NCBI RefSeq assembly: GCF_963259705.1
Contig: NC_081844.1
Location: 27,792,294 to 27,856,293 of the forward strand
Length of the DNA stretch: 64,000 nt
Direction: 5' to 3'
DNA from: Myotis daubentonii
Taxonomy: Eukaryota; Chordata; Mammalia; Chiroptera; Vespertilionidae
The notes below the pieces were generated by a model. The model did no database searches. It was not told the origin of the DNA and worked only from the letters and a program-made list of their open reading frames with translations. Position numbers and translations under genes: made by a program. This document shows positions 21,015 to 34,844 of the stretch, piece by piece (position 1 is the stretch's first letter; every line of letters starts with the position of its first letter).

Positions 21015-24000
21015 TGGGGGGAGCTGGGTCCCCAGACCTGAGCCACTCACATGGAGCCCTGGGCTTATTTTAACTGCCATGTACCCCGCTTCTTTCTGCA
21101 GCATACCCCGTGGATGTGCTGGAGGCTCTGGGCATGCGGGGGGGCCAGGCTGGGGTCCCCGAGGGGCCTGGCCTCTGCCCCCAGAGGGTCCCAGAGGGCG
21201 ACCGGGCATTCAGGGTGGGCAAGGCCAGCACACTGGGCGTCCCCACGTGGGAACTCTTTCCAGGTAAGTCAGTGTGGGAGGGACTGGGGGTCATCCTGGG
21301 AGCAGGGGTCACTTCCAGGTCACCTGAGTTGCCCCCTTTCCCTCCGGACCCCATCAGATGAACAGTTTCCTGAGAACTTCTCTGTGCTGATCACCCTGCG
21401 GGGCCAGCCAGCCAACCAGTCTGTCCTTTTGTCCGTCTATGATGAGGATGGTGCCCGGCAGCTGGGCCTGGCGCTGGGGCCAGCTCTGGGCCTCCTGGGT
21501 GGCTCCTTCAGACCCCTCCCCCAGCAGGTCAACCTCCTGGATGGCAGGTGAGTAGAGGGAGAGCGAGGGCCCACAGAGTGGCGGGGTGAGACGCACCCCC
21601 CACGGAGACGTCTCCCTGCAGGTGGCACCGGGTGGCAGTCAGCGTGGATGGCGGCGCCGCCACCCTGGTGGCTGACTGTGACCCTCAGCCCCCGGTGCTG
21701 GGCCAGGGCCCTCGGTTCATCAGCACAGCGGGACTCACGATGCTGGGGAGCCAGGACCTCGGAGAGGAGAGCTTTGAGGTAGGTGTTCAATGAGGGGACA
21801 CTGAGGCAGCGGGAGGGCAGAAGTTTTATCCACAGCCTGATCTGGAGGAGAGATGAGAGGAGGGGATGTCCAGCTTCTGCTTCCTGCCAGGAAGTGGAGA
21901 GCAGGGAGCACCCTGCATCCTTGCGCGTCTTTGTGGTGTGTGACTGTGAGATTCTAGAGCCACGAAATGATCACGTGTGATGAGAATATTTGGCTTTTGT
22001 GGCGGGAGGATAGGCTGTGATGCAGGACTGTGCTCGTTGTGGTGGCGTGTGACTGCGTGCGGGGAGGGGGGGGTATGATGTTGGGTTCGGGCAAGGCGTG
22101 AGGTTGAGTGGCCATGTGGCAGGTGTGCCTCTGGTGTGGCGACCGTGGCTGGCGACGGTGCTGCGTGTGACTGTGATGTGTGCCACCTCCAGGAGGCCAG
22201 CGACCTCCTCCGTCCTGGTGTTCCCCTTCTCCCGGCACCTTGAAGGTCACCTGACACCTGAGAGCGAAGGAACACATATGCCCCTGATGGGACGGATATT
22301 GAGGGGTGTGCTTTGCGGTTGTGATTTGCTGTGACCCTGATAGAATCTCTCCTCTCAGTTTTGGAGAACCAAGGGGACACTGGGGCTGTGGTGGGGGCCA
22401 CCCCCTCCTTATACTTAGGGTGCTCTGGGAGGAGAAGCACCAAGCCTCGATGCTTGGGTTGGGGGTCAGAGTTAGCCTGTGGCTTCCTTCCCTGTGTCCC
22501 ACCCTCTCCCCAGGGAGACATTCAGGAGCTGCTGATCAGCGCAGATCCTCAGGCGGCCTTCCGGGCCTGTGAGCGGTACCTTCCTGCCTGTGACCACCTG
22601 GGCCCTGCAGGCACCCGGGTGAGTGACAGGCTTGTGCTGAGGCCACAGGCTGTCAGCCCTGGCTTCGGGTCTCAGGGATGAGTGAATTCTGAGCCCCATC
22701 TACGGGCCTGAGTGACTCCTGCCCGCCAACAGATCATAGGCACGGGTGACCTTGACCGGGGATCGTAAAGCTGAATGAGCCCTGGCTTCAAGACACAGGA
22801 TTAGTGGGCGATGTGCTAACATGGCCTCGAGGGCCTGAGTGATGAGGCCCCCACGGGGGGCCTCTGGGTCTGACTGGGGTCTTTTTCCCAGGCCCCCCAG
22901 GGTGAGCCAGAAACCCCTCCCCCCAAACGGAAGAGGAAGGGGAAGGGGAAGAAAAAAGGGCGAGGTCGTAAGGGGAAGGGCAGGAAGAAGAAGAACAAGG
23001 AGGCCTTGACACTGGATCCATCGCTTGGCTCCCTGGAGAACCAGGTAAGGGACCTTTGACCTCTCACCTCTGATCGCTGGCTGCCTGACTTCTGGTTCCT
23101 GATTCCCACTGATGAAGGTCTCTGCTTTCAGTCTCCATCCTGACTTTTGATTTACCTTAGCTGACTGGTGACTGGGTGGTGGGGAGGGGGTGCTGGTTCT
23201 GTCTCATGAGCTCTCCATCTCTGCCCCCAAGTTCTGGGAGGGGCCACCTCAGGACGAGGGCCTTATTATTAGAAGGATCTTGATGAGGGTCCTGTTTAAG
23301 GGTAGCTGGGGTTCATCAGTGTGTCTGTCTTTCCTTGGGGTTGACTGTTTGGGGCCGCTGGTGAGGGTTATTTATTGGGGGGTCAGTAAGTGAGATTGGG
23401 AGCACTATTTGACTTCCCTGATAGAGATCGATGGTTGGTGGGTCCCGGGGCAGGGGTCATTGCTGAAGGCCATTGGCTGGGGCCCTTGGTTAGGGCAGGG
23501 GCACTGGTTGACTACATCGGCTTCTGGTATTAGCGGGGAGAAAGACTTATTATTTCAGGCCCAGAGCAGGGGCACCAGGGGTAGCTGCCTCTCCCCAGCC
23601 CCTTACCTGGGCCCCCACTGTCTTCTTTGTGCTCTTGGCCCAGTTCCTCTGCAGCTGTCCAGGCCAGAGGAGCTGCTGTTCCCTCACTGACTGTGGCCTG
23701 GCTGGCTGGCTGGGAGCTCGCCTTGGGAGAGAACATGTGGGATAGGCTTCCGGGAGCCTGGCCCTGAGTGCTGGACCTTGACCCTGCTCAGTGGGCTCTG
23801 GAGCCAGCCCCGCTCTGGCTTCCAGGCTTCGGACACCAGGCTCAGCCCTCCTCCTCCACGCAGGAGAGCTCCCCCTGCTGGCTGTCTTGGTCCAGCCAGC
23901 ACACCTTCACCTCTAGTGGCCAGCCCCTCCCCACCTCTTATGTTCTCTGGGAATCCTCTTATCCCACTTCCCCAGACCGGGAGGGGGGCAGGGCCCATCT

Positions 24001-25537
24001 CCTCCTTTGTCTCCTTTTTGTCTTAATTGGCCTGGCCCTAACCCTGATCCTCCCGTGTCCCTTCTCCAGACCTCCACTGACATCCCCCAGACAGAGGCAA
24101 CAGCTCCAACGCTGCCCCCGCCTCCCACGCCCTTTGTCATCGCCACCACTGTGACCATTGGCCGCAATGTCACCATCATGGAGGTTGGTGGGAAGTGGGT
24201 GGGGCTGGGAGGGAAGGTCCCTGGGCAGTGGTGGTGGCAGGTGATCGGGGTAAACTTTGGTCTGTCCTAATGTCCGCAGGAGGGGCTGGACCCTGACAGT
24301 GAAAATGAACTGGGGACCCTGGAGACTGATTTAGCCAGAGAGGGTGAGGAAGGAGACGGCCCCACCATGGGCCCCAACTTCCGGGCAGCAGAACAGCCAT
24401 CCCAGACTCAGTTCCACATCTTTCCTGTGAGTCTGGGTGACTGGGTTAGGCGCAGGGGGCGCCTCACAGGGTCACATTCTCCCTCTTGCCTTATTTTTAT
24501 CTTGCCAGCATGCCTTCCTACCACCCCAGTGGAGTTGACAAATATTTATCCACAGACACTGTGCCAATGTGGCAGACATTGTGCTAATAGATGGCTCTGT
24601 GGGTGGGGTGATTCATTCAACTTTTCGTCTAAGCCTGATGAGAAGCCACTGGAGATGGAACAAGATCTGATTGGGGGTCTTAGCCGCTCCTCTGGCTGCT
24701 GAGCAGCATGTGGACCAGAGGGGGAGCCAGAGGGGCAGCAGGGAAACCAGTAGTCTCCGCAATAGCTGCGGCGACCTGGAGGAGGGCAGCGGAGGTGGGG
24801 ATAGAAACAGGAGGACAGATCTGGGTCATGCTCCATTTTGGTCTTGCTGCTGGAGGTGGAGGAAGATATGAGGATGACGGTAGATTCCCGATGGGACCGT
24901 GGAGTGAGATGCGGAAGCCTGAGGGAGGGGCAAGTAGGAGGTGCCAAGGATCTCATTTTGGATGTGCTAACTCGGCAACCCCGTTTGGCCTCCAACTGGA
25001 GACGTCAAGTGGGTGGTTGGTCACGTTAGAAGATTCTGGTGTTCAAGGGAGACAGTCTAGGCTGGAGATAAACTCTGGAGACTGGTCCACCGAGAGAGAG
25101 GCTATCTTTAGCCAAGGAATTGGATAGAATCGCCCAGGGAACTAATGCAGACAGAGAAGGGGGCACAGGTTCTAGCTGTGGTGCTGGACAGGGTGGAGGT
25201 GAAGAATTCTAACGAACTTACCCCGAGTGCCTGTGCTGTGCCAAGCATTGTTTGAACGTATTCCTATGTTCATGGGATGCCTCTTGTCATGGGATGCCAT
25301 CATTCACCCACCGACTCTGCAGGGGAGGCCAGAGAAGTTAAATGCGTTGCTGTCCACCTGTCAGCTGGTGAGAGGCAGCTCCAGGGTTAGGACCGCACAA
25401 CAGGCTCTAGCGTGGGCGCTCTCACCTGACGCTCCCTGGCCAGGCGGCAGCTGGAAGCTGAGCTGCTCAGAACATCTTGGTTGAAGAAAGGACAGCCCAG
25501 GCAGCTCAGAGGATGGGCCCTGTGTCCATGCGTGCAC

Positions 25538-25585
<48 letters not shown>

Positions 25586-28500
25586 AGTGTGTGTGTTGAG
25601 TGTGAGGTTGGTTGGCTGGGAGTTCTTTGTCTGGGTTGCAGGGCTCACATCTCTTTTCTGTCCACCCCCTGTCCCAGGGCGCTGGAGAGAAGGGAGCCAA
25701 AGGAGAACCTGCAGTGATTGAACAGGTGAGGGGCCTGGGGCTGGGAGGAAGGGGTGGAATCTGGGCCAGAAGGGGAGTCACACTCGTTTTTCCTTCAGGG
25801 ACGGCAGTTCGAGGGACCCCCAGGAGCCCCAGGACCTCAGGTGAGTCAGGGCTGCATTCCTCTCTTCCTGTCTTTCTCTTCCAGTTGGGGTGTTTGAGCC
25901 CCTGAGGTGAGGAGTTGGAATGTGATATTGTCAGGTCATTTGAAGACTATTGGACGGTTGAGGCTCAAGGGATGCCAGCATAGGAATTGGGGCGTAAAGG
26001 GGGTTGCTGGGGGTCCGTATAGTATTAGGGGCCAGGAATGACTCCGTGGTTGGCTGTAGAAGTCAGCATGGGGTCAGGGTCAGCGGTGGGTCAGAAGACA
26101 GCCTGGTTCAAACTTTGCACTTCTCATGACCTCTGTTCCTCTGTCCTCAACAGGGGGTGGATGGCCCCTCAGGCCCTCCTGGACCCCCAGGGTTCCCTGG
26201 GGACCCCGGCCTACCGGTAAGAGCCTCCCCCAGGGTGTATCCATCTGGGGAGTGAGGTTTCAGGCGGTGGAGCTGAGGGGGGCAGCATGGATGTCTGAAC
26301 GTGGGTCTGAGAGGCGGGGCCGGGGATACCGTCCTGGAGCTGGTTCAGGCCCCTCCCGCTCCTCTCTCTCCATCCGTGAACTGTCACTCTGGCTCGGGCT
26401 CCCCTTCTGTCTTCTGTCTCCTGCTTTTCTCCCTGTTGCTCTCTCTGAGTGTCTTTTATCTGTTTTCTCCTTATGTCCGTGTCTCTGTTTCTTTCTTTCT
26501 TTTTCTTTAAAAAAATGTATTTTTATTGATTTCAGAGAGGAAGGGAGAGAGAAAGAGATACATCAATGATGAGAGAGAATCACAGATTGGCTGCCTCCTG
26601 CACACCCCACATTGGAGATGGAGCCTGCAACCTGGGCATGTGCCCTGACTGGGAACTGAACCTTGACCTCTTGGTTCATAGGTCGATGCTCAGCCACTGA
26701 GCCACGCCAGCCAGGCCGTGTCTCTGTTTCTTTGTCTCTCTTCTGTCTGTCTCTCTCTCTGTATTTCTGTCTGTGCTTCTTTTAAAAAAATACTTTTTTA
26801 TTGACATCAGAGAGGAAGGGAGAGGGAGAGAGAGAGATAGAAACATCAATGATGAGAAAGAATCATTGATTGGCTGCCTCCTGCACGCCCCCTACTGGGG
26901 ATCAAGCCTGCAACCTGGGCATGTGCCCCTGACTGGAAACGAACCCGGACCCTTCAGTCCACAGGCCGACACTCTATCCACTGAGCCGAAGCAGCTAGGG
27001 GCTCTGCTACTTTTTACAGTTCTCTCCCTCCATTTCTATGTCTTTCTCTTGCCTACTCTCTCTTTCTCTTTCTCCCTGCCTCCATCTTTCTCTGTCTCTC
27101 CCTGCCTCCCTCTCTCTATTTCCCTGTCTTCACCCCTCTCCTCTTCCATCTCTACCTCTCACCCCTGTCTCTCTCTGTCCCCTTCTTCCTCTCTTAGGGC
27201 CCTGCTGGCCACCCAGGAATCCCTGGCATGGATGGGCACCGGGGCCTACCGGGAACGGTGATCATGATGCCGGTAAGAAGGAGATAGGGTGGCATAGCTT
27301 TGGGGGGTGGGGCCTCTCTCTGGGGCTCCCCTCACTGCCAATTGCCTGCTAGTTCCAGTTTGCAAGCGGCTCCCTCAAAGGACCCCCAGTCTCCTTCCAG
27401 CAGGCACAGGCTCAGGCAATAATGCAACAGGCTCAGGTGCGTGGAGGACCATCAGGGGACTGACGGGGTGGGGGGTGGAGATGGAAGGACATCGAGGGAA
27501 TGGCACAGATGGGGGTAATGAAGGGCTAGTCAGGAGACAGGGAGCTATTTGTCTCCTGAAGACCCCCTCTGGCGGGGTGGGGGCTGTGGTGGGGTGTGTG
27601 TTGGGGGGTATTGGAGTCTCATGGGAGAGCTGAGGCTCTGTTGCCCTCTGTCTTTCCAGCTCTCTATGAAAGGGCCCCCTGGCCCGGTGGGGCTCACTGG
27701 ACGCCCAGGCCCCGTGGTGAGTACAGAGGCTGTGTGAAAGGGAGATAGGTCAGTGGAGAGGGGGAACCTATTCTAATGGCATTACCCCATCTCTTCTTCC
27801 AAGGGTCTCCCTGGGTATGCAGGTCAGAAAGGAGAGATGGGAGAAATGGGGCCACAGGTAAGGTCGGGGGGTGGGGACTGGACTGCATGGGAAGGGTCTT
27901 CCCTTAGGGCCACGAAATAAAGTGCTAGTTGGGGGAAATGACAAAGGGGCTGGGATCCTCTTGCAACTACTGCCCTTCCTCGGGAACGATTTAAAGTAAG
28001 TCCTTCCTGCTTCTTATTTTCCTCCCCATTCTCCTTTTCTTTCTCTTCTAGGGTCCCCGAGGCCTTCAGGGACCTGTTGGGCCCCCTGGCCGGCAGGGCA
28101 AGATGGTGAGTGACTCCTAGGTCCTCAGGCCATCTCTCGCCCGTCCCTCCACACCCAACACCAGCCTCAGCTCTTTGCTCCCAGGGCGTGTTGGTGTCAT
28201 TGGTGGGGTAAGAGTCCAGGACAAAGGGTGGCAGCTCCCCTGAGCGCATGACAGGAGTCTGGCCCAGTCCACGAGGCAGGGAGGACTTGCCAGGGAAATG
28301 AGGTTGAGCTGAAATCTGGGGAGAACCAGGCAAACAGGAGAGGAAGGGCATTCCAGGAGAAGGAACAGCATGTGAAAAGGGAAGTCTGGCACAGGCGGGA
28401 AATAACGAACAAGATCCCTCCAGGTAGTTTGAAGTGCCAGAGAAACACACAGCAGGGCAGCTGCTGGAGACTGAAGTTGAGGCTTCTTAATCGTTGTGAC

Positions 28501-31500
28501 GATGGTGACTTGGACTAGAGAAAGGGCAACGGTTGCAAAGAGTAATGGGTGGGTTTGAGGTACATGTGGAAGGTTAGATTAATATAGAAGCTCCCAGCTC
28601 AGGACTCTGTATGCAGAAGATGCTCAGTAAATGTAGAGGGTATCTTGATGATGTCACTCCCCCCACAGGGCCGCTCTGGAGCAGACGGGGCTCGGGGCCT
28701 CCCCGGGGACACAGGACCTAAGGTGGGTGATGGGGCCAGGACTGGGACTGAGGAAATGTCAGGGTCAAGGACTCAAGGCTCAGCTGGTGTCTCTCTGTGC
28801 AGGGCGACAGGGGCTTTGATGGCCTTCCAGGGCTGCCTGGTGAGCAGGGCCAAAGGGTGAGTGTGTGAGGCCCCTCCCGCGTGCCCAACCCCTCCCAATA
28901 CTCATGAGCCCCTCCCCCCCCCCATTTCAGAGCTTCCAACCCTGGTTCTGAGCCCTCACCCTTCATGTCCCATCTTCTTTCCTGGGGAGGTGGGGTGTGT
29001 GTGTGTTAACCTCTACCCCCACGTTTCCACACTGAACTCCCTTCTGGTCCCACCCTAGGGTGACTTTGGCCATATGGGGCGGCCTGGTCCCCCAGGAGAA
29101 GATGGTAAGAAGGTAAGTTTAGAGGGGACTTAGGAGGTGGCTTGGTCTGGAAAGCCAGGATGAGAGTCAGAGAGGAGGGGAGTATTCAAGGGACAGGATG
29201 AGGGGTGAGGGTCTGACCCTGAGGGCCAGGAGGCCCCAGCGAGGCTCAAAAAGACAGAGGGAGAGCTGTGGGCTAGCACTGGAGTTAGGAGGTGAGGCTC
29301 AGGGAGGCGGGTCCAGGTTTGGGGTCAGAGGCCTGAATCCAATCACATGTGCTGATCAGCTGGATCCTGCCACAGGCTCTGCCTCTGGGACCCCTGGGAG
29401 GGGCTGCCCAGATGAGGGACGGTGGTTCTCCAAGGGTCCTTCCTCCTCCTCCCCCTCCCCCTCCCTCCCCTTCTCCCTCCTCCCTCTCCCCTCCCCCAAT
29501 GATGATGCTTTCCCACAGGGAGCAGAGGGACCTCCGGGGCCCACTGGCCAGGCTGGGGAGCCCGTGAGTATCAGGGACCCTTGGACACCTTGCCTGGTGC
29601 AGGGGACGGAAGTCAGGATCATGGGGCCTCAGAGCAGTGAAGCGGGGATAATGCTCCTACTTCCTTGCAGGGCCCCCGAGGACTGATTGGCCCCAGAGGC
29701 TCCCCTGGGCCTCCGGGCAGCCCGGTGAGAACGCCACTGTCTCTCTGCATCCGCATCCTGCTGCCCTCTCACCTTCCCCCGCATGCCCACTCCCGCTGCC
29801 TGCTCTTCTCTGTCCACTCACTTCCCACCGCACCGCGCAGTGTCCAGACGCAGGCTCCTGCGTGTCTCCCGTCTCACGGCTTCTCTCCCGCAGGGCGCGG
29901 TGGGAATTGACGGTGCGCCAGGTGCCAAAGGAAATGTGGTACGTGCTCTACCCTCTGACCCCATGACCGTCCATATCCTTGTCTGCTCCCATGAGCCCCT
30001 CCCCCCGCATCAGCTTCACGGACACCTCAACGCCGTGATCCCCTCCAGCTTCACCAAACCCCCCTTTCTCCCCAGGGTCCTCCAGGAGAACCAGGACCCC
30101 CAGGACAGCAGGGAAATCCCGGGTCCCAGGTTTGAGCTACCTTTCCCCACAATGTGGGTGGTGATGGCCAGCCCAGGTCACAGACCGCCCCCCGCCTCCC
30201 CAGCTGCAGCACTCGCCACCCCTTTCTCATGCCTTCCTTTACCCTCTTTTTTTTATGTCCCCAGGGACTCCCTGGCCCGCAGGGACCCATTGGCACTCCT
30301 GGGGAGAAGGTGAGTGACAGCTCCGGCTCCCCCTCCCCCACCCAGCTCTTGTTTCTGCAGGAAAAGCTCCCACCGGCCCCTTTTGTTAGCTCTGGATAAT
30401 GACAAAGCACAACATTTCCTAAACAAGGCAGAGGGACACAGTGCCATTGTTGGGGAAGGGTAGGTGGCAAGAAACTGAAAACCACCAAAGCTAGCTCACA
30501 CAAGGGGGTGTTGTCAGGGTCCAGGGGAACCCTCAGAAGCCGGTCATAGAAAATATCACCGAGACTCGTGGGTCAGGAAAGCCCTCTCTCTGGGCCCTGT
30601 GCTGCCAGCTTTCTGCCTGCCCATGCTTCTTCTCCCCTGGCAGGCACGCATTTCAGTGTGTCCTTACCCGGACTTTCACTTCTACGTGATCTTGAGCGGC
30701 TTTGTCACCAAGGCTCCTATGACCTTGTAGTTTCTTGACCCCAATCCAGCTGACCCCAGTTGCTCTCCGGTAAATTTCAGGAGAGAGTCTGACGGGCCCA
30801 GCTGGGTCAGTGGCCTGCCTCCGTTGGCGGGACAGAGGGAGTCACCTCATGCCGGCCATGGCCCTTCCCTCTACAGATGAAGCTGTGGGTGGGAGGGGCT
30901 TCTAAAGAAAGGGGTGTGGCTGGGGAGCCCCCACTTCATCATGGCGCACACTGTTCCTCCGTGCCTGGCTCACGCGGCCCAGAGGCAGAGGATTTCTGAG
31001 GCCCAGGGAGGCCGGGGGCTGGGGCAGAGCTGGGGTTAGATGTCCTGTGAGGGATCTGCTTGCTCTGGAATCCTGATGTGGCGGCATGTTCCTGGTGGAA
31101 CCCGGGCGCTGAGACCCTCTGTCTCCTACTGTTCACTATCTTTCAGGGTCCCCCCGGACACCCGGGAATTCCAGGCCTCACGGGATCTGATGGCCCTCCG
31201 GTGAGAGCTGTGTGCCAGGAGGAGGAGGAAGAAAGGGAGGCTTGGGAATCTGGGTGGTCAATATGGGTCTCTGACGACTTAGGATGTTTTCCCCCCAGGG
31301 TCACCCAGGCCACGAGGGGCCCACAGGAGAGAAAGGGACCCAGGTAAGTGATCTGGAGAGAGGCTGGGCTGGGGATAAGGGTTGGTAAGTCAGGGCCAGG
31401 AGTCAGGGGCTTCTGAGGAGAGAGATGAGGGCCCTGAGAGCAGGGGAGGGGGGAGGACAGGATGGCACTAATCTCATCTTCTCCGCAGGGCCCAGCAGGG

Positions 31501-34083
31501 TCCGCCGGCCCGCGGGGGTATCCTGGGCCTCGGGGTGTGAAGGTAGGTGACTCGTCAGCATCGGCTTTGGGGAACCTGCTCCATCAGAAACACCTGCATG
31601 CGTGATGAGCGGAATCAGTCTGCCAGGCACGGTGTAGTGGGAGAGTGGGGTTTGGGTCTGAGTGGCCAGATACAGGAGCGTGTGTGTTACTTTGGAGCTG
31701 AACAGCCAAAGGACAGCATTCTAGTGTCGTCGTTGCCTTGTGGTTGGGAACAGTTAAGTCCACTTGAGGGTGAACCCATTTCACTGTGAGCACATATGCC
31801 ACGTCCAAGGCCAGATCGGCACATTGTAGCCAGGCAGGGGTTGTTTTAAAGCTCAAGCCCAGAGTCACGCCATCTACAAGCACAGCGATGTGGGGACAAG
31901 CGGAGAGCCGCACTGTGGCTAAATAGAGGTCACCGTTGACTAAGAACAGGGACATGGGAATTCACATCTATTTGGTAGCCAAATCCAGTTACACTGTAGC
32001 CAAGTACAGGTACACTTTACCTGTGGTCTGAGAACGGAGTGCGGTGGTAGCCAAGAGGCAGCTCTTCACATTTTGCATCGTAGGCAAGTTTGGTTACACT
32101 CTAACCAGGGAGGAGGCTGTCGTGCAGCAGGCCACGGAGTCCTGTGGGTGGCCACGCTCAGTTACTTCGTAGTCAGGCGTAGTTACATGTAGTTGAAACC
32201 TTTGTGACAGCTGAGTCCAGTTCCACTGTCGCCAGGGCCAGAGAACAGGTGTTGCCAAGCTCAGTTACACTGTGGTCACGTGAGCCGCTCTGTACCTGGA
32301 GAAGGCCAGGCTGTTGTCAAAGCACAGAGGAGATTACACCCAAGTGCAATTTCACTGTAGTCCGAGCTCGGTTACACTGTGTCTCTCTGTGGAAGGAGAC
32401 ACAGTCATGCTATTGTCAAAACACGTCATTAGATGGTATCCTACTGTCATTTCGTTGTATCTCTGAGCTCAGTGACACGGTAGCCAAGTGCAGCTTTCCC
32501 TGGGGCCGGAGCCCAGAGTTCGGTGTGAGCGGCATCTGGGCTCGCACTGAGCCATCTCACTGTCCCCAAGCACAGACCTGCCTTGTTGCCAGGCACAGAG
32601 TCACATTGTAGCCAGTACAATGGGGAGCATTCCTTCGCCTTCAGAGTGAGGCTGGGGCCTGGAATCTTCATCCTCCTGCTCCTGCCAGGAGGAAATGTGG
32701 ACACAGTGTCCCTGGAGATGGCAATGAATTACTTGGAAATTTGGCCTTCCCTGCACATCCCCACACAGAGGACCTTGGGAGGCTGCCAGTGAGAAAGGGC
32801 GGGAGGGAGCAGCTTCCCGCATACACACTAGTGGGCTGCCCCTACCCCACTTGAGTCCAGCATCCTCTTGGCTTTGGGGAACCTGCTTTGGGGGGCAGGG
32901 GACTGAGTTTGGGGCCCTCCTTAATTAAGCAGGGGAAGGACCTGAGAGCTTCTTTATTTTCCAGGGAACCGCTGGCAACCGGGGCCTCCAGGGGGAGAAA
33001 GGGGAGAAGGTGAGAAGGGAGGGGATTCCTTGTGGGGGAGCCCTAATACTGGGGCTCTGCCTGTGAACCTCCCCTGAACCCTGACCTCTGACCTTTGTAC
33101 TCTCTCCCATTCAGGGAGAGGATGGCTTCCCAGGCTTCAAGGGTGATGGGGGGCTTAAAGGAGATCGGGTAAGGTGATCTCCTTTAGGTAGGTTTGGGGG
33201 ACTTGGGGAAGACAGGGAGGAGGTGAGGTGGGGCAAAGACGGGGGGCTTCATGGAGTAAGAGTGACAAGGAATGGATTTGAGGGCCTCTCCTTTCTATTC
33301 CAGGGGCACCCGGGACCCCCAGGTCCCCGGGGAGAGGATGGTCCTGAAGGGCTGAAAGGGCAGGAGGGGCTGCCTGGTGAGGAGGGGCCCCCAGGCTCAG
33401 CTGGGGAGAAGGTGAATGGACCTTGGTTACCCCTCCAGTCTACCCTTCAGCTTTTCATTCTGTGGTCACAGCTTCCTGGCCTTTTGCCTTCTGCCCTCTG
33501 CCCTTTTCTCTCCAACCTCAGGAGGCTGCGACGCTCCTCACCATCTCCTTTGATTCCTCGCTCAGCATTACTGAGCAATGCCATGCGCACTACCTGCTTT
33601 TTGTTCCCATAGCCACCACATGCCGCAGGATTTGTTTTTTGGTTAATCCTCACCTGAGGATATTTTTCCCATCGATTTTTAGAGAGTGGGGGGGTGGGGG
33701 GAGAGGATCTCACCCTGCTGTGCCCTCCATATGCCCCAGCCGTCCTGCCCTCTCCCTCTGATGTCCAGGTTGCAATTTCTAAACCTTGTTCCACCATTCC
33801 TCTGTAGGGCAAACTTGGGGTGCCAGGCCTCCCAGGTTACCCAGGACGTCCAGGCCCTAAGGTAAGAAGCCAGGGGGCTGAGGGTGGGCAAGGGCAGGGT
33901 TCAGAGCCTGATTAACATCTGGGGGTCTGGGCTGTGGTCCCGGAGTTGAGCACTCCAGCCCTGGGTCATTGATAAACAGCATAAGGTATCGGCTTTGGTA
34001 ACAGAGTTGGGCTCAAATACCTTCTCATTAGCTTCTATGTGACCTTGGGCAAGTCACCCCTTACTTGCTAAGTAACCCTGGGC

Positions 34084-34141
<58 letters not shown>

Positions 34142-34796
34142 GAATTTTTATAAGAATTTATTGGAACCCAAACTGAGGACAATTGCTGGGAAGCAAGATC
34201 TCAAATGCTCTCTGGGCAAGTTTCTTGAGCCCATTTTTTTTCAGTTGCACAACGGAGATGCCAGTGCTATTTATTTCATCCATTTGATTATAATAATGAC
34301 AATATTTATGATAAAAAATTTATAGGATCCTTCTTACTTGGTGTGATTGAAATTGGTTTAAACAAAGTCAGCAAGGAGGAGAATCATAAAAAAGACATAT
34401 CTTACGTATCTTGAATTAGTTATAACTTACAATAAAATGCACTTATGTAAAAATGTGCATTGCTTGCCAGTGTTTTGATGGATGAGTCTACTGATTAGAC
34501 ACGTCTTTCTGCCACAGCTACACCCATATTACATCATTAATGATTTATAGTTCTCGTTTATATAAAGTGGAGCAGAAGCTTAGGGACGCTTGGGAAGAAA
34601 TCTCAGTGTAGATCCTTCCAGAGTTCCATGCTTTTGGCACAGTTATCCTGCCATTGCCTAAGTTGACAGCAATTTTTAAAAAATAAATTTTTATTGATTT
34701 CAGAGAGGAAGAGAGAGAGAGAACCATCGATGATGAGAGAGAATTATTGCTCAGCTGTCTCCTGCACCCTCCCCCCCCCCGCCTGGGGGGGGGGGA

Positions 34797-34844
<48 letters not shown>

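Larger units (their letters stand above)
17372..24426 (+). other. COL5A3: COL5A3 exons 1-8: signal peptide, TSPN/LamG, basic and variable region
   Basis: Exons: 1 17372-17459; 2 21102-21263; 3 21358-21547; 4 21622-21778; 5 22514-22618; 6 22892-23044; 7 24070-24183; 8 24280-24426. Exon 1 encodes the signal peptide ([13 protein letters not shown] then a Leu-rich core to TQA). Exons 2-5 encode the thrombospondin-N-like/laminin-G domain with N-glycosylation motifs NFS and NQS. Exon 6 encodes 25 nearly uninterrupted Lys/Arg/Gly residues, the heparin-binding region known for alpha3(V). Exons 7-8 encode a Thr/Pro-rich then acidic stretch with an NVT site. In an alpha1(V)-type chain this region stays partly unprocessed and projects from the fibril surface. 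Introns 4 (21779-22513) and 6 (23045-24069) hold no recognised element beyond degenerate TGTGA-rich sequence in intron 4. Confidence 0.95.
25678..27436 (+). other. COL5A3: COL5A3 exons 9-13: minor helix and N-proteinase linker
   Basis: Exons: 9 25678-25725; 10 25799-25840; 11 26154-26216; 12 27198-27272; 13 27353-27436. They encode [16 protein letters not shown], the short Gly-X-Y minor helix (GPPGAPGPQ onward) and then the non-helical linker with VIMMP, FQFASGS and a Gln/Ala-rich stretch. Introns 9, 10 and 12 are short. Intron 11 (26217-27197) carries two Ves SINEs and pyrimidine-rich sequence leading into exon 12. Confidence 0.95.
27660..33861 (+). other. COL5A3: COL5A3 exons 14-31: first part of the main triple helix
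   Basis: Exons: 14 27660-27716; 15 27804-27857; 16 28052-28105; 17 28669-28722; 18 28803-28856; 19 29059-29112; 20 29519-29563; 21 29671-29724; 22 29894-29938; 23 30076-30129; 24 30265-30309; 25 31147-31200; 26 31299-31343; 27 31489-31542; 28 32965-33009; 29 33115-33168; 30 33304-33411; 31 33808-33861. Exon 14 holds the junction LSMK-GPP that opens the main helix. Less common donors occur at exon 23 (GTTTGA) and exon 22 (GTACGT); exon 15 uses an AAG acceptor. Intron 24 (30310-31146) and intron 19 (29113-29518) hold no recognised repeat apart from C/T-rich tracts. Confidence 0.95.
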
